A stretch of 64,000 nt of DNA, from NCBI RefSeq assembly GCF_014349105.1, contig NZ_JACSJI010000010.1, forward strand, positions 96,803 to 160,802, written 5' to 3'. The position numbers were made by a program, and so were the translations under genes. Numbering within the stretch: position 1 is the stretch's first letter; the number at the start of each line of letters is the position of its first letter. Positions 7,825-15,035 of the stretch are shown here, piece after piece. The DNA is from Caulobacter sp. 17J80-11. GTDB taxonomy: Bacteria > Pseudomonadota > Alphaproteobacteria > Caulobacterales > Caulobacteraceae. A model generated the notes under the pieces. It did not search any database. It had not been told where the DNA came from and was given only the letters and a program-made list of their open reading frames with translations.

Positions 7825-8634
7825 ATGCCGCGACCTTCGGATTACCGCGAGCACTACGGGGCGGTGGCGGAGGCGGCGCTGGCGGAGGGGGCGAGCCTGA
7901 GCGAGGCGGCGGCGGGGTTGTGCGTGGGGGCGCGCACCCTGCGGCGGTGGGCGGCGGCGTTTCCGGCCTTCGGCGCGGCGCTGGCGCGGGGGCTGGCCGA
8001 GGGCGCGCGCCGGCGGGCGCAGTACCGGGACGGGTGCGCCGGGCGGGTCGAGGCTCTGCTGGCGGAGGGCCTGTCGGGGCGGGAGGTGGCGGCGGAGCTG
8101 GGCGTGTCGCCGGCGACCCTGGCGGACTGGCGCGCGGCGCACGCCGACTTCGCCCAGGCCTGGGCGCGCGGGACGGCGCAGGCCCGGCGGCGCGGCATTT
8201 CGGGCGGGACTCGGTATCGGCCGGAGTTCTGCGAGATCGCGACGGCGTGCCTGGCCAAGGGCTGGTCGCAGACGGTGCTGGCCGACGAGCTGGGGGTCAG
8301 CCGCAGGACGCTGGCGAGCTGGATCGAGCGGCACGGGGCGTTCGCGGAGGCGGTGGAGCGCGGGCGGATCAAGGGCGCGCGACTGTGGGAGAGCCGGCTG
8401 GAGGCGGTGGCCGCGGCCGGCAGCGTGCAGGCCGTCATCTTCGCGCTGAAGCGGCTGGATCCGGAGCGCTGGGATGCGGAGCGGGCCCCTTCCACCGCCT
8501 TCGGCGGTCCCCCACCCCCAAAGGGGGAGGAGAGGGCCACGCGGATCGAGACGGTGTTCGTGGAGCCGAAGCCCGCGCTCCCCTCTCCCCTTGCGGGAGA
8601 GGGAGGGGCCCGGCGCGAAGCGACGGGAGGGTGA
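7825..8634 (+). CDS. Phage terminase small subunit-like protein with three tandem HTH modules
   Basis: The 269-residue protein contains three successive helix-turn-helix modules of similar wording (LSEAAAGLCVGARTLRRWAA; LSGREVAAELGVSPATLADW; WSQTVLADELGVSRRTLASW). After them comes the region typical of small terminases (GRIKGARLWESRLEAVA...FALKRLDPERW). Small terminases bind the packaging start site and hand DNA to the large subunit, encoded next. From about residue 220 the sequence is unusual: a family C-like repeat gives STAFGGPPPPKGEE, a normal-looking TRIETVFVEPK follows, and a family A tip supplies [11 protein letters not shown] before the stop. ATG at 7825 is preferred; the longer upstream frame lies in repeat DNA. 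Confidence 0.75.
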   Translation: MPRPSDYREHYGAVAEAALAEGASLSEAAAGLCVGARTLRRWAAAFPAFGAALARGLAEGARRRAQYRDGCAGRVEALLAEGLSGREVAAELGVSPATLADWRAAHADFAQAWARGTAQARRRGISGGTRYRPEFCEIATACLAKGWSQTVLADELGVSRRTLASWIERHGAFAEAVERGRIKGARLWESRLEAVAAAGSVQAVIFALKRLDPERWDAERAPSTAFGGPPPPKGEERATRIETVFVEPKPALPSPLAGEGGARREATGG

Positions 8635-8781
8635 GGGGTCGCACTGCGCTTTCAGACCTCGCGCGCGGCGGTCGGCGAGCGGACAGGTCGCGAGACCCCT
8701 CACCCGCCCACGCTGACCTTCCCCCGGCGTTCGCCGGGGTCCGGTGCGTGGGTCCCACCCTCTCCCGCAAGGGGAGAGGGA
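8581..8781. repeat. Family A palindromic element overlapping the 3' end of the small terminase gene
   Basis: The left tip CCCTCTCCCCTTGCGGGAGA is inside the coding frame of the small terminase. The right tip is CTCTCCCGCAAGGGGAGAGG. A short family B fragment (CTCGGGCTTGTCCCGCGGG) follows at about 8798-8816. Together they fill the gap before the large terminase. Confidence 0.85.
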
Positions 8782-8879
8782 TCGCGCTCAGACGCTCGGG
8801 CTTGTCCCGCGGGTGACGATGATCAGGGCGAGGGCGGCGGGGCGGTTCGCCCCTCCCCCGCTTCGCAGGGGAGGAGAGC

Positions 8880-10160
8880 ATGACGTCGACCCTTCGGTTC
8901 GAACGGCCGAGCGTGTTTCGGCCGCTGGTGGGGCCGGCCCGGTACAAGGGGGCGTGGGGCGGGCGGGGGTCGGGGAAGTCGCACTTTTTCGCCGAGCTGC
9001 TGATCCAGCGCTGCCTGGAGGGGCCGACGCGGGCGCTGTGCGTGCGCGAGGTGCAGGTCAGCCTGGCCCAGTCGGTGAAGCGGCTGATCGAGGACAAGAT
9101 CGCGGCGCACGGGGTGGCCGGGACGTTCGAGGTGCGGCGCGACCGGATCGGTACGCCGGGCGGCGGGCTGATCGTGTTCCAGGGCATGCAGGACCACACC
9201 GCCGAGTCGGTGAAGTCGTTCGAGGGCTTCGACATCGCCTGGGTCGAGGAAGCCCAGACCCTGTCGGAGCGGAGCCTGACCCTGCTGCGGCCGACCCTGC
9301 GCAAGCCGGGTTCGGAGCTGTGGTTCTCGTGGAACCCGCGACGGCGGACCGATCCGGTCGACCGGCTGCTGAGGGGCGAGGTCCCGCCGCCGGGGGCCGC
9401 CGTGGTGCGGGCGCTGTGGTCGGACAATCCGTGGTTTCCGGCCGAGCTGGAGGCCGAGCGGCAGTTCGACCAGGAGCGCGCGCCGGAGCGCTACGCCCAC
9501 GTGTGGGAGGGCGACTACCTGGCGGTGACCGAGGGGGCCTATTTCGCCGCCCAGCTCAACGACGCGCGCAAGACCGGGCGGGTGGGCGCGGTGGCGGCCG
9601 ACCCGCTGGTGCGGGTGCGGGCGTTCTGGGATCTGGGCGTCAGCGACGCCACGGCGATCTGGGTGGCGCAGTTCGTCGGGCGCGAGATCCGGGTGCTGGA
9701 CTATGGCGAGGGCCAGGGCCAGCCGCTGGCCTACTACGTGGACTGGCTGCGGCGGCGCGGCTGGGGCGAGGCGCTGTGCGTGCTGCCCCACGACGGGGCG
9801 GAGCGGGACGCGGTCAGCGCCGTGCGGTTCGAGGACCACCTGCGCCAGGCCGGCTTCGAGGTGACGACGGTCAGAAACCAGGGCCGCGGCGCGGCCATGC
9901 AGCGGATCGAGGCGGCGCGGCGGCTGTTTGCGCGCATCTGGTTCGACGCCGAGAAGACCGAGGCCGGGGTGGAGGCGCTGGGCGCCTATCACGAGCGGCG
10001 CGACGAGGCCCGGCGCGTGGGGCTGGGGCCGGCGCACGACTGGGCGAGCCATGCGGCCGACGCGTTCGGGCTGATGTGCGTGGCGTACGAGGAGCCGCAG
10101 GTGCGGCTGCGGCCGGAGGGGCGCGCGGGCGTGCGCCGGCCGGGCGGGTGGATGGGGTGA
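8880..10160 (+). CDS. Phage terminase large subunit (PBSX/Terminase_3-like)
   Basis: The 426-residue packaging motor ATPase-nuclease looks intact. Walker A is GGRGSGKS at 27-34 (K33). Walker B is DIAWVEEAQ at 118-126 with the catalytic acidic pair E123/E124. An SWNP coupling-type motif follows near 148. The RNase H-like nuclease domain shows FWDLGVSDAT (D251) and HDWASHAADAFGLM (D387, D394). In phages it threads DNA through the portal into the prohead and cuts concatemers. It follows the small terminase on the same strand, but no portal gene follows, so it cannot package without an outside portal. The final 25 residues are basic and Gly/Arg-rich. Its length is normal for the family. Confidence 0.9.
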   Translation: MTSTLRFERPSVFRPLVGPARYKGAWGGRGSGKSHFFAELLIQRCLEGPTRALCVREVQVSLAQSVKRLIEDKIAAHGVAGTFEVRRDRIGTPGGGLIVFQGMQDHTAESVKSFEGFDIAWVEEAQTLSERSLTLLRPTLRKPGSELWFSWNPRRRTDPVDRLLRGEVPPPGAAVVRALWSDNPWFPAELEAERQFDQERAPERYAHVWEGDYLAVTEGAYFAAQLNDARKTGRVGAVAADPLVRVRAFWDLGVSDATAIWVAQFVGREIRVLDYGEGQGQPLAYYVDWLRRRGWGEALCVLPHDGAERDAVSAVRFEDHLRQAGFEVTTVRNQGRGAAMQRIEAARRLFARIWFDAEKTEAGVEALGAYHERRDEARRVGLGPAHDWASHAADAFGLMCVAYEEPQVRLRPEGRAGVRRPGGWMG

Positions 10161-10169
10161 TGAGCGCGT

Positions 10170-10199
10170 AGATCTCCCCCCAAGGGGGGAGATCTTTTC
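10170..10199 (+). terminator. Terminator-like hairpin built from a family C repeat
   Basis: AGATCTCCCCCC pairs with GGGGGGAGATCT around a two-base AA centre and is followed by TTTTCT. It starts 10 bases after the large terminase stop, so it could end transcription before the island. It is also half of a family C element. Confidence 0.6.
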
Positions 10200-10284
10200 T
10201 GTCTCGGAAGCTGACACCGGGCGCTCCGCTGGAGGCCCCCACGGCGGCTTTCAGCCGCCTGCTCCCCCCGCCGGGGGGAGATCT
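10170..10284. repeat. Family C palindrome pair without B core
   Basis: A collapsed copy: one closed AGATCT hairpin, then a CGCTCCGCTGGAGGCCCCCA arm, a GGCGGCTTTCAGCCGCC hairpin and a closing CCGGGGGGAGATCT tip. The B core is missing. Confidence 0.75.
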
Positions 10285-10306
10285 TTGAAATAGCAGGAGA
10301 GAGACG

Positions 10307-10363
10307 ATGGACGAGGACCACGCACCGGCGGGCGGCGGATCTCGCGTTCAGAGGCCCTGGTAG
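10307..10363 (+). pseudogene. Truncated phage gene start (portal or duplicated scaffold 5' end)
   Basis: A good ribosome site (AGGAGAG) precedes an ATG that opens the 18-residue frame MDEDHAPAGGGSRVQRPW. The DNA from the ribosome site through about codon 6 closely matches the start of the scaffold-like gene at 13936-13964 (AGGAG, ACGATG, GACGAGGAC, ACGC). The match stops near 10330, and the antiparallel MBL gene ends at 10348. I read it as the 5' stub left when the four-gene insert entered: either the portal gene with a similar start, or a duplicate of the scaffold start. It is too short to decide. Confidence 0.45.
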
Positions 10364-11274
10364 ACGAGCCGGGTGAAGAAGGCGGGATCGATGACGAAAT
10401 TCCCCCACTTGGCGTCGTACGCCGCCGTCGGCTTCGCCGCGAGGACCTCGTCGAGCGATTTTCCTTGCGCTTTCAAGGCCGCCACGTTGTCGCGAACGCC
10501 GACCAGCATGTCGCGGAAAGCGGCGAGCTGAGCCCGGTTTCCTACGGGGCCGTGGCCAGGCACGATCAGCGTCTTGTCGGTGACGCGGCCGAGGTCGACG
10601 TTCACCGCTCGGATCATGCCGTCGATGCCTCCGCCGTGGGCGTTGTCGATGAAGGGATAGACCCCGTTCCAGAAAGTGTCGCCGGTCGCCAGCACGTCCG
10701 GCTCGACGAAGTACACCGAGAGGTCGCCGTCGGTGTGGGACGGCTCGTACGGCCTGATCAGGATCGTGGTCCCGCCGAACTTCATCGTCCGGTCGCGCGC
10801 GAGAATTTCGGTGGGTCGCCCGGCCGGGGGCAGTGGCTGGAAAGTAAAATTCCAATCTTCGACCCGCTCGCTTCGAGAGACGTATTTGAGCGTGTTCGGG
10901 GTCGCGACGATCACTGCGCCAAGGTCGTGCACCCACGGATTGCCGTCGGTGTGATCCCAGTGCCAGTGCGTATTGGCCAGGTATTTGACTGGCCCGCCGC
11001 CCAATTGGTTGAGCGCCGCCTCGACGCGCGGACGTGAGACGGCGATTCCGGCGTCGACCATGAACTTGCCGTCAGGTCGGGCCAGCACCGTGATGTTGCC
11101 GCCCGAGCCTTCGAGCATGCTCAGACCTCCGCGCAGCGGCGTCGTCGTAATCTCGGCCCTAGCGGCTTCGGCGTTGATTTTCGTGACGGGGCTGTCGGCC
11201 TGCGCTGACGCCTGACCGGCGCCGGCGCAGCCCAGAGCGGCGGCCAGCAGCAGCGCGCGGAGCTTTGAGGTCAT
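10348..11274 (-). CDS. Secreted metallo-beta-lactamase-fold hydrolase
   Basis: The 308-residue protein begins with a clear signal peptide (LRALLLAAALGCAGAGQASA). The MBL zinc motif HWHWDH is at 103-108, followed by later ligand motifs EPSHTDGD, ATGDTFWNGVYP and IVPGHGPVG. It should act in the periplasm or outside. Many such proteins are lactonases, cyclases or thiol-ester hydrolases; nothing here fixes the substrate, and the beta-lactamase active-site detail cannot be judged by eye. The start at 11274 has GGGAG 7 bases upstream and puts the signal peptide at the N-terminus; a start 12 codons earlier is weaker. It is the first of four non-phage genes inside the phage module. Confidence 0.8.
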   Translation of the reverse strand: MTSKLRALLLAAALGCAGAGQASAQADSPVTKINAEAARAEITTTPLRGGLSMLEGSGGNITVLARPDGKFMVDAGIAVSRPRVEAALNQLGGGPVKYLANTHWHWDHTDGNPWVHDLGAVIVATPNTLKYVSRSERVEDWNFTFQPLPPAGRPTEILARDRTMKFGGTTILIRPYEPSHTDGDLSVYFVEPDVLATGDTFWNGVYPFIDNAHGGGIDGMIRAVNVDLGRVTDKTLIVPGHGPVGNRAQLAAFRDMLVGVRDNVAALKAQGKSLDEVLAAKPTAAYDAKWGNFVIDPAFFTRLVYQGL

Positions 11275-11374
11275 AGCCGTCTCCCGGTCGTTGTCCGTTG
11301 GGCGGCTCAACGGGGTCGGAACCGGGCCTGTTCCGGCGCCAGGGACCTCACCGCCTCATCGTCACACCTCGGTC

Positions 11375-11716
11375 TCACGCCTCGGCCAGCGACGTCGCCG
11401 CCTCGATGCGGGCCATATGGGCGCTTCCCCACTCACACAGGGGCGCAGCCGCGACCGCCAGGGTGCGCCCAAATTCCGTGAGGGCGTATTCCACCTTCGG
11501 GGGCACCGTCTGGTAGTCGCGACGCTCGACAAGACCGTCGCGCTCCATCTCGCGCAATTGCTGGATCAGCACCTTTTCGCTGACGCCGCCGACCAGACGG
11601 CGGAGCTCGCCAAACCGGCGCGGCCCCGGTCCCAGGTGGTACAGGATCAGCAACTTCCATTTGCCCCCGATCACCGCGAGGGCGGCCTCCAGGCCGCAGC
11701 CGAACGAACGGTCCAT
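11375..11716 (-). CDS. HxlR family winged-helix transcriptional regulator
   Basis: A 113-residue DNA-binding protein with the HxlR signature: CGLEAALAVIGGKWKLLILYHL, then FGELRRLVGGVSEKVLIQQLREMERDGLVERRDY and VEYALTEFGRTL. These dimeric regulators often sense electrophiles, aldehydes or quinones through Cys, and commonly control a neighbouring oxidoreductase. It is transcribed away from the SDR gene, and a short inverted repeat lies in the shared promoter (11745-11756). The ATG at 11716 places the core motif at the usual distance from the N-terminus. An upstream GTG at 11743 would add nine residues and nearly touch the operator. Confidence 0.88.
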   Translation of the reverse strand: MDRSFGCGLEAALAVIGGKWKLLILYHLGPGPRRFGELRRLVGGVSEKVLIQQLREMERDGLVERRDYQTVPPKVEYALTEFGRTLAVAAAPLCEWGSAHMARIEAATSLAEA

Positions 11717-11744
11717 TCCGGCGTCCCATCGATTTCCAGGCACT

Positions 11745-11756
11745 TACCAAAAGGTA
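11745..11756. promoter_or_regulatory. Candidate HxlR operator
   Basis: TACC-AAAA-GGTA inverted repeat, within a locally AT-richer stretch between the divergent HxlR and SDR genes. HxlR-type operators often have this GTA-centred dyad form. It lies 29 bases before the regulator start and about 107 before the SDR start, fitting control of both. Confidence 0.5.
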
Positions 11757-11862
11757 GGTACTGGTCGGGCCGAAACCACCCCCCATCTGCCTGACGCGGC
11801 TCGGCCCACCCGGTTCGAGCCGCGCACGAGTTCAAGATCGGAAATGCGTGAGGAGTACCGAC

Positions 11863-12603
11863 ATGGGCAGACTCGAAGGCAAGGTGGCCGTGGTCACCGG
11901 CGGCAACAGCGGCATCGGTCTGGCGACAGCCGAGCGGTTCGTCGCGGAAGGCGCCCGCGTGTTCGTCACCGGACGGCGCCAGGCGGAGCTGGACGCCGCG
12001 GCCGCCCGCATCGGCCGCAACGTGACGGCCGTGCGCGCCGACGTGTCAAACCTCGCCGATCTCGACCGGCTTTTCGCGACGGTGAAGGCCGAAGCGGGCC
12101 GCATCGACGTGCTGTTCGCCAACGCCGGCGGCGGCGAGTTCGCCCCCTTGGGGGAGATCACCGAAGAGCACTTCGACAGGACCTTCGCGACCAACGTGAA
12201 GGGCACGCTGTTCACCGTTCAGAAGGCGCTGCCGCTGATGGGCGAAGGGGGCTCGATCATTCTGACCGGCTCCACCGCGGCGAACGACGGCACGCCGGCG
12301 TTCAGCGTCTACGGCGCCACCAAGGCGGCGATCCGCAGCCTGGCCCGCCACTGGACCAACGACCTGCGCGGGCGCGGCGTCCGCGTCAACGTCCTGGCGC
12401 CCGGCCCCATTTCCACGCCCGGCCTGCACGGGTTGGCCGAAGACAAGGTCGCGCTGGAAGCGGCGCTGGCCGCGGACGTGCCGCTGGGCCGGATGGGCCG
12501 GCCCGAAGAAGTCGCCGCCGCCGCCCTGTTCCTGGCCTCCGACGACAGCAGTTTCGTGCACGGCTCAGAACTCTACGTCGACGGCGGCTTCGGCCAGGTC
12601 TGA
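11863..12603 (+). CDS. SDR family NAD(P)-dependent oxidoreductase
   Basis: The 246-residue classical short-chain dehydrogenase shows the cofactor motif TGGNSGIG (12-19), NAGG near 87-90, catalytic S137, Y150 and K154 (YGATK), and a PG motif after the beta-6 strand ([10 protein letters not shown]). The wording [20 protein letters not shown] and GRRQAEL is common in SDRs encoded beside HxlR or TetR regulators. It is cytosolic and interconverts an alcohol and a carbonyl; the substrate is unknown. TGRR after the second beta strand suggests NADP(H). ATG at 11863 is preferred because AGGAG is 8 bases upstream; five extra residues are possible from 11848. The gene is divergent from the regulator. 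Confidence 0.9.
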   Translation: MGRLEGKVAVVTGGNSGIGLATAERFVAEGARVFVTGRRQAELDAAAARIGRNVTAVRADVSNLADLDRLFATVKAEAGRIDVLFANAGGGEFAPLGEITEEHFDRTFATNVKGTLFTVQKALPLMGEGGSIILTGSTAANDGTPAFSVYGATKAAIRSLARHWTNDLRGRGVRVNVLAPGPISTPGLHGLAEDKVALEAALAADVPLGRMGRPEEVAAAALFLASDDSSFVHGSELYVDGGFGQV

Positions 12604-12609
12604 GGCGCC

Positions 12610-12642
12610 GGCCTCTCGGACCGATCGCCGGTCCGAGAGGCC
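12610..12642. terminator. Bidirectional hairpin between convergent genes
   Basis: A perfect 13-bp stem (GGCCTCTCGGACC / GGTCCGAGAGGCC) with a 7-base loop sits between the SDR stop and the antiparallel hydrolase stop. No T run follows on either side, so intrinsic termination is likely but not certain. Confidence 0.65.
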
Positions 12643-12657
12643 CAAGGACGGCTTCTG

Positions 12658-13542
12658 CTAGCGCGCCTCTCTCCCGGCCGCCCCGGTTTCGGCGCCGGCC
12701 CGCCGGGTCAGGTCCGCGGTCGAGGCCTCGATGAAGTCGAGCAGGTCGCGGTTGACCTGATCCGCGTGGGTGACCGGCATGCCGTGCGGGGCGCCGGGGT
12801 AGACCTTCAGGATCGAATTACGGATCAGCTTGACCTGCTTCTTCGCCGCCGCCTGGATCGGCACGATCTGGTCGTCGTCGCCCTGCAGGAGCAGGGTCGG
12901 AACGTCGATCTTCTTCAGGTCCTCGGTCTGATCGGTTTCCGAAAACGCCTCGACGCAGGCGTAGGCCGCCCTGATGCTGGCCAGCATGCTTTGGCGCCAG
13001 AAGTCGTCGCGCACGCCCTGGCTGACTTTGGAGCCCGGCCGGTTGGCCCCGAAGAAGGGCGCGCTCAGGTCCTTGAAGTACTGCGACTGGTCGGCGGCGA
13101 CGCCGGCGCGGATGGCGTCGAACACCTCCATCGGCGTGCCTTCCGGATTGGCCGGCGTCTTCAGCATGAGGGGCGGGACGGCGCTGATCAACACGGCGCG
13201 GGCGACGCGCCCGCGGCCCGCGCGGGCGACGTATCGGGCGACTTCGCCGCCGCCCGTCGAGTGGCCGACGTGGATGGCGTCCTTCAGGTCGAGCTGCTCG
13301 GTCAGCTCGGCCAGATCCGCGGCGTAGGTGGTCATGTCGTTGCCGTTCCACGGCTGATCGGAGCGGCCGTGACCGCGCCGGTCGTGGGCGATGCAGCGAT
13401 AGCCCTGGTCGGCCAGGAACATCATTTGCGACGCCCAGGCGTCTGAGCACAGCGGCCAGCCATGGCTGAAGACGATCGGCTGCCCTTCCCCCCAGTCCTT
13501 GTACCAGATCCGAGTTCCGTCCTTTGTCTTGATGTTCGGCAT
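12658..13542 (-). CDS. Alpha/beta hydrolase, cofactor-free haloperoxidase-like
   Basis: The 294-residue protein begins [19 protein letters not shown] and carries the nucleophile elbow GHSTGG (S95), the acid in GDDDQIVP (D224) and the base in PGAPHGMP (H253). This wording is that of the non-heme chloroperoxidase/esterase group. The natural reaction is usually ester hydrolysis or perhydrolysis. No signal peptide is seen if translation starts at 13542; the longer frame upstream runs toward repeat DNA. It is convergent with the SDR gene. Together with that gene, the HxlR regulator and the MBL hydrolase it forms a compact set without phage character. The last 25 residues are Ala/Arg-rich and probably disordered. 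Confidence 0.85.
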   Translation of the reverse strand: MPNIKTKDGTRIWYKDWGEGQPIVFSHGWPLCSDAWASQMMFLADQGYRCIAHDRRGHGRSDQPWNGNDMTTYAADLAELTEQLDLKDAIHVGHSTGGGEVARYVARAGRGRVARAVLISAVPPLMLKTPANPEGTPMEVFDAIRAGVAADQSQYFKDLSAPFFGANRPGSKVSQGVRDDFWRQSMLASIRAAYACVEAFSETDQTEDLKKIDVPTLLLQGDDDQIVPIQAAAKKQVKLIRNSILKVYPGAPHGMPVTHADQVNRDLLDFIEASTADLTRRAGAETGAAGREAR

Positions 13543-13640
13543 GGCGAACGCCCTTTCCAGGAATGTCGCCGGACAACCATGCGCGACGGACCCGCGATCC
13601 AACGCGGCCGGAGGGCGCCCACCTGCAACTGCCTTCAAAT

Positions 13641-13905
13641 CCCTCTCCCCTTGCGGGAGAGGGAGGGGCCCGCGCGGGCCGGAGCGAAGCGAGGCTCGCG
13701 TGGGAGGGTGAGGGGTCGCGCTGCGCTATCCGCGCGCTGAACTAAGCCCCCCTGTCCTGACGCCTCGCCCCGGCACCCCTCATCCGGCGCGCACCGCGCG
13801 CCACCTTCTCCCGCAAGGGGGGAAGGAGACGGTCGAGCGCAGCGCGACCCCTCACCCTCCCGTCGCTTCGCGACGGGCCCCTCCCTCTCCCGCAAGGGGA
13901 GAGGG
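13641..13905. repeat. Family A element with doubled right half
   Basis: Left tip CCCTCTCCCCTTGCGGGAGA, interior CGGAGCGAAGCG, then two successive right halves, one ending in a CTTCTCCCGCAAGGGGG tip near 13805-13825 and one in CCTCTCCCGCAAGGGGAGAG. This accounts for most of the 404-base gap between the hydrolase and the scaffold gene and forms the right edge of the inserted island. Confidence 0.85.
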
Positions 13906-13946
13906 TTCGCGGGGGCGGACCCCGCGCTTTTCGACAGGAGACGATG

Positions 13947-14639
13947 ATGGACGAGGACGACGCGGCGCTGGCCGCGGGCGAGGACGTGCGCGTGGAGGAG
14001 GCCCCTCCCCCGCCACCGGCGGAGGCGGAGGATCCGCTGGCGGCGGAACGAGCGGTCCTTCGACAGGCTCAGGACGAGGTGGAACGAGAGCGGGCGCGGC
14101 TTCGACAGGCCCAGGACGAGGTGGCGCGGGCGCGCCAGCACGGCGAGGTCGGGGCGCTGGACGCGCAGGTGGCGGCGTTCGAGGGGCGGGACTGGGACAA
14201 GCTGATCGCCGAGGACCCGGGCCGGGCGCAGGCCGAGTGGGTGGCGTACATGCGCGCCCGCGACCAGCGCGACCGGATGGCCGGCGAACTGGCGCGGGGG
14301 CACGCGCAGCGCCTGCAGCAGGCGCACGCGGCGGTGTCGCGGGACATCAAGGACTGGTCGCCGGAGCTGGCCGGCAAGCTGAGCGCGTTCGGGCGGTCGA
14401 TGGGCTTTTCGGACGAGGAGCTGGGGGCGATCACCGACCCGCGGCAGATCAAGGTGCTGCACGCCGCCTGGTCGGGGGCGGAGCGGGCGCGGCAGGCGCA
14501 GGCGGCCGAGCAGCTGGCCACCGCGCAGAGGTACGCGCCGGTGCCGACAGTGAGCGGCGCGGCGGGCCGGATCGAGACGGCGCCGGACACGGACGACTTC
14601 CTGGCGTTCGAGCGGTTGGCGGCGGCGCGGGGGCGGTGA
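13947..14639 (+). CDS. Phage scaffold-like protein
   Basis: The 230-residue protein is acidic at the start (MDEDDAALAAGEDVRVEEAP), Pro-rich near 20-25, then strongly helical and charged, with ERARLRQAQDEVARARQ, WDKLIAEDPGRAQAEWVAYM and a conserved-looking C-terminal helix. It lies directly before the coat gene, the place and composition of P22-type scaffolding proteins, which direct coat assembly and then leave. Residues about 35-60 contain two in-frame copies of an RQAQDE repeat with a 42-base period. ATG at 13947 is favoured: AGGAG lies 6 bases upstream and the 10307 stub begins with the same MDED; ATG 13944 is the alternative. Confidence 0.65.
   Translation: MDEDDAALAAGEDVRVEEAPPPPPAEAEDPLAAERAVLRQAQDEVERERARLRQAQDEVARARQHGEVGALDAQVAAFEGRDWDKLIAEDPGRAQAEWVAYMRARDQRDRMAGELARGHAQRLQQAHAAVSRDIKDWSPELAGKLSAFGRSMGFSDEELGAITDPRQIKVLHAAWSGAERARQAQAAEQLATAQRYAPVPTVSGAAGRIETAPDTDDFLAFERLAAARGR
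14054..14124. repeat. In-gene RQAQDE repeat, two copies
   Basis: CTTCGACAGG(C/-)TCAGGACGAGG occurs at 14058 and, with one change, at 14100, exactly 42 bases apart and in frame. The wording is that of a dispersed alphaproteobacterial repeat known to leave VLRQAQDE peptides in proteins. Here it lengthens the scaffold helix without breaking the frame. Confidence 0.65.
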
Positions 14640-14650
14640 GCGGCGTCCCC

Positions 14651-14830
14651 AGATCTCCCCCCGCTGGGGGGAGGCGCCGCTGAAAGCGGCGTGGGGGGCT
14701 CCAGCGGAACGCGACCTATCCACGTCGTCACCCTCGGGCTTGTCCCGAGGGCCCAGCGTTCAGCTCGCACTTCAGCCTGACACGATCGCGTACCGGATGA
14801 CTGGGCCCTCGGGACAAGCCCGAGGGTGAC
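14651..14830. repeat. Family B/C composite lacking the right C arm
   Basis: AGATCT tip, GGCGCCGCTGAAAGCGGCG hairpin, CTCCAGCGGAACGCG arm, then the full B core from CACCCTCGGGCTTGTCCC to GGACAAGCCCGAGGGTGAC. It runs directly into a family A half element, together filling the 396-base gap before the coat gene. Confidence 0.8.
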
Positions 14831-14854
14831 GGGTGGTGGGGCGGCCGCTGTTGC

Positions 14855-14984
14855 GAAACCCCTCACCCTCCCACCGGCCTTCGGCCGGCGGGCCCCTCGT
14901 TCGTCGCGGCGATCGACAAATCGTTGTCGATCGCAACCGGCCTGCGCAGCAGGCCGGCGTTCCTCACCCCGCAAGGGGAGAGGG
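14855..14984. repeat. Family A half element carrying the family D double hairpin
   Basis: The A sequence AACCCCTCACCCTCCC...GCAAGGGGAGAGG is interrupted at 14899-14961 by family D: GATCGACAA-ATCG-TTGTCGATC, then ACCGGCCTGC / GCAGGCCGGC. The first 46 bases of D are identical to the copy at 38393. Confidence 0.75.
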
Positions 14985-15035
14985 ATTCATGTGCGCCCCC
15001 GGGGCGGGGGCGCGAAATCCTGAAAGGACCTACCC

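Noticed and set aside
10348..11274. Antibiotic resistance beta-lactamase
   Set aside because: Only the general MBL motif HxHxDH is seen; the family has many other hydrolases and nothing shows beta-lactam specificity.
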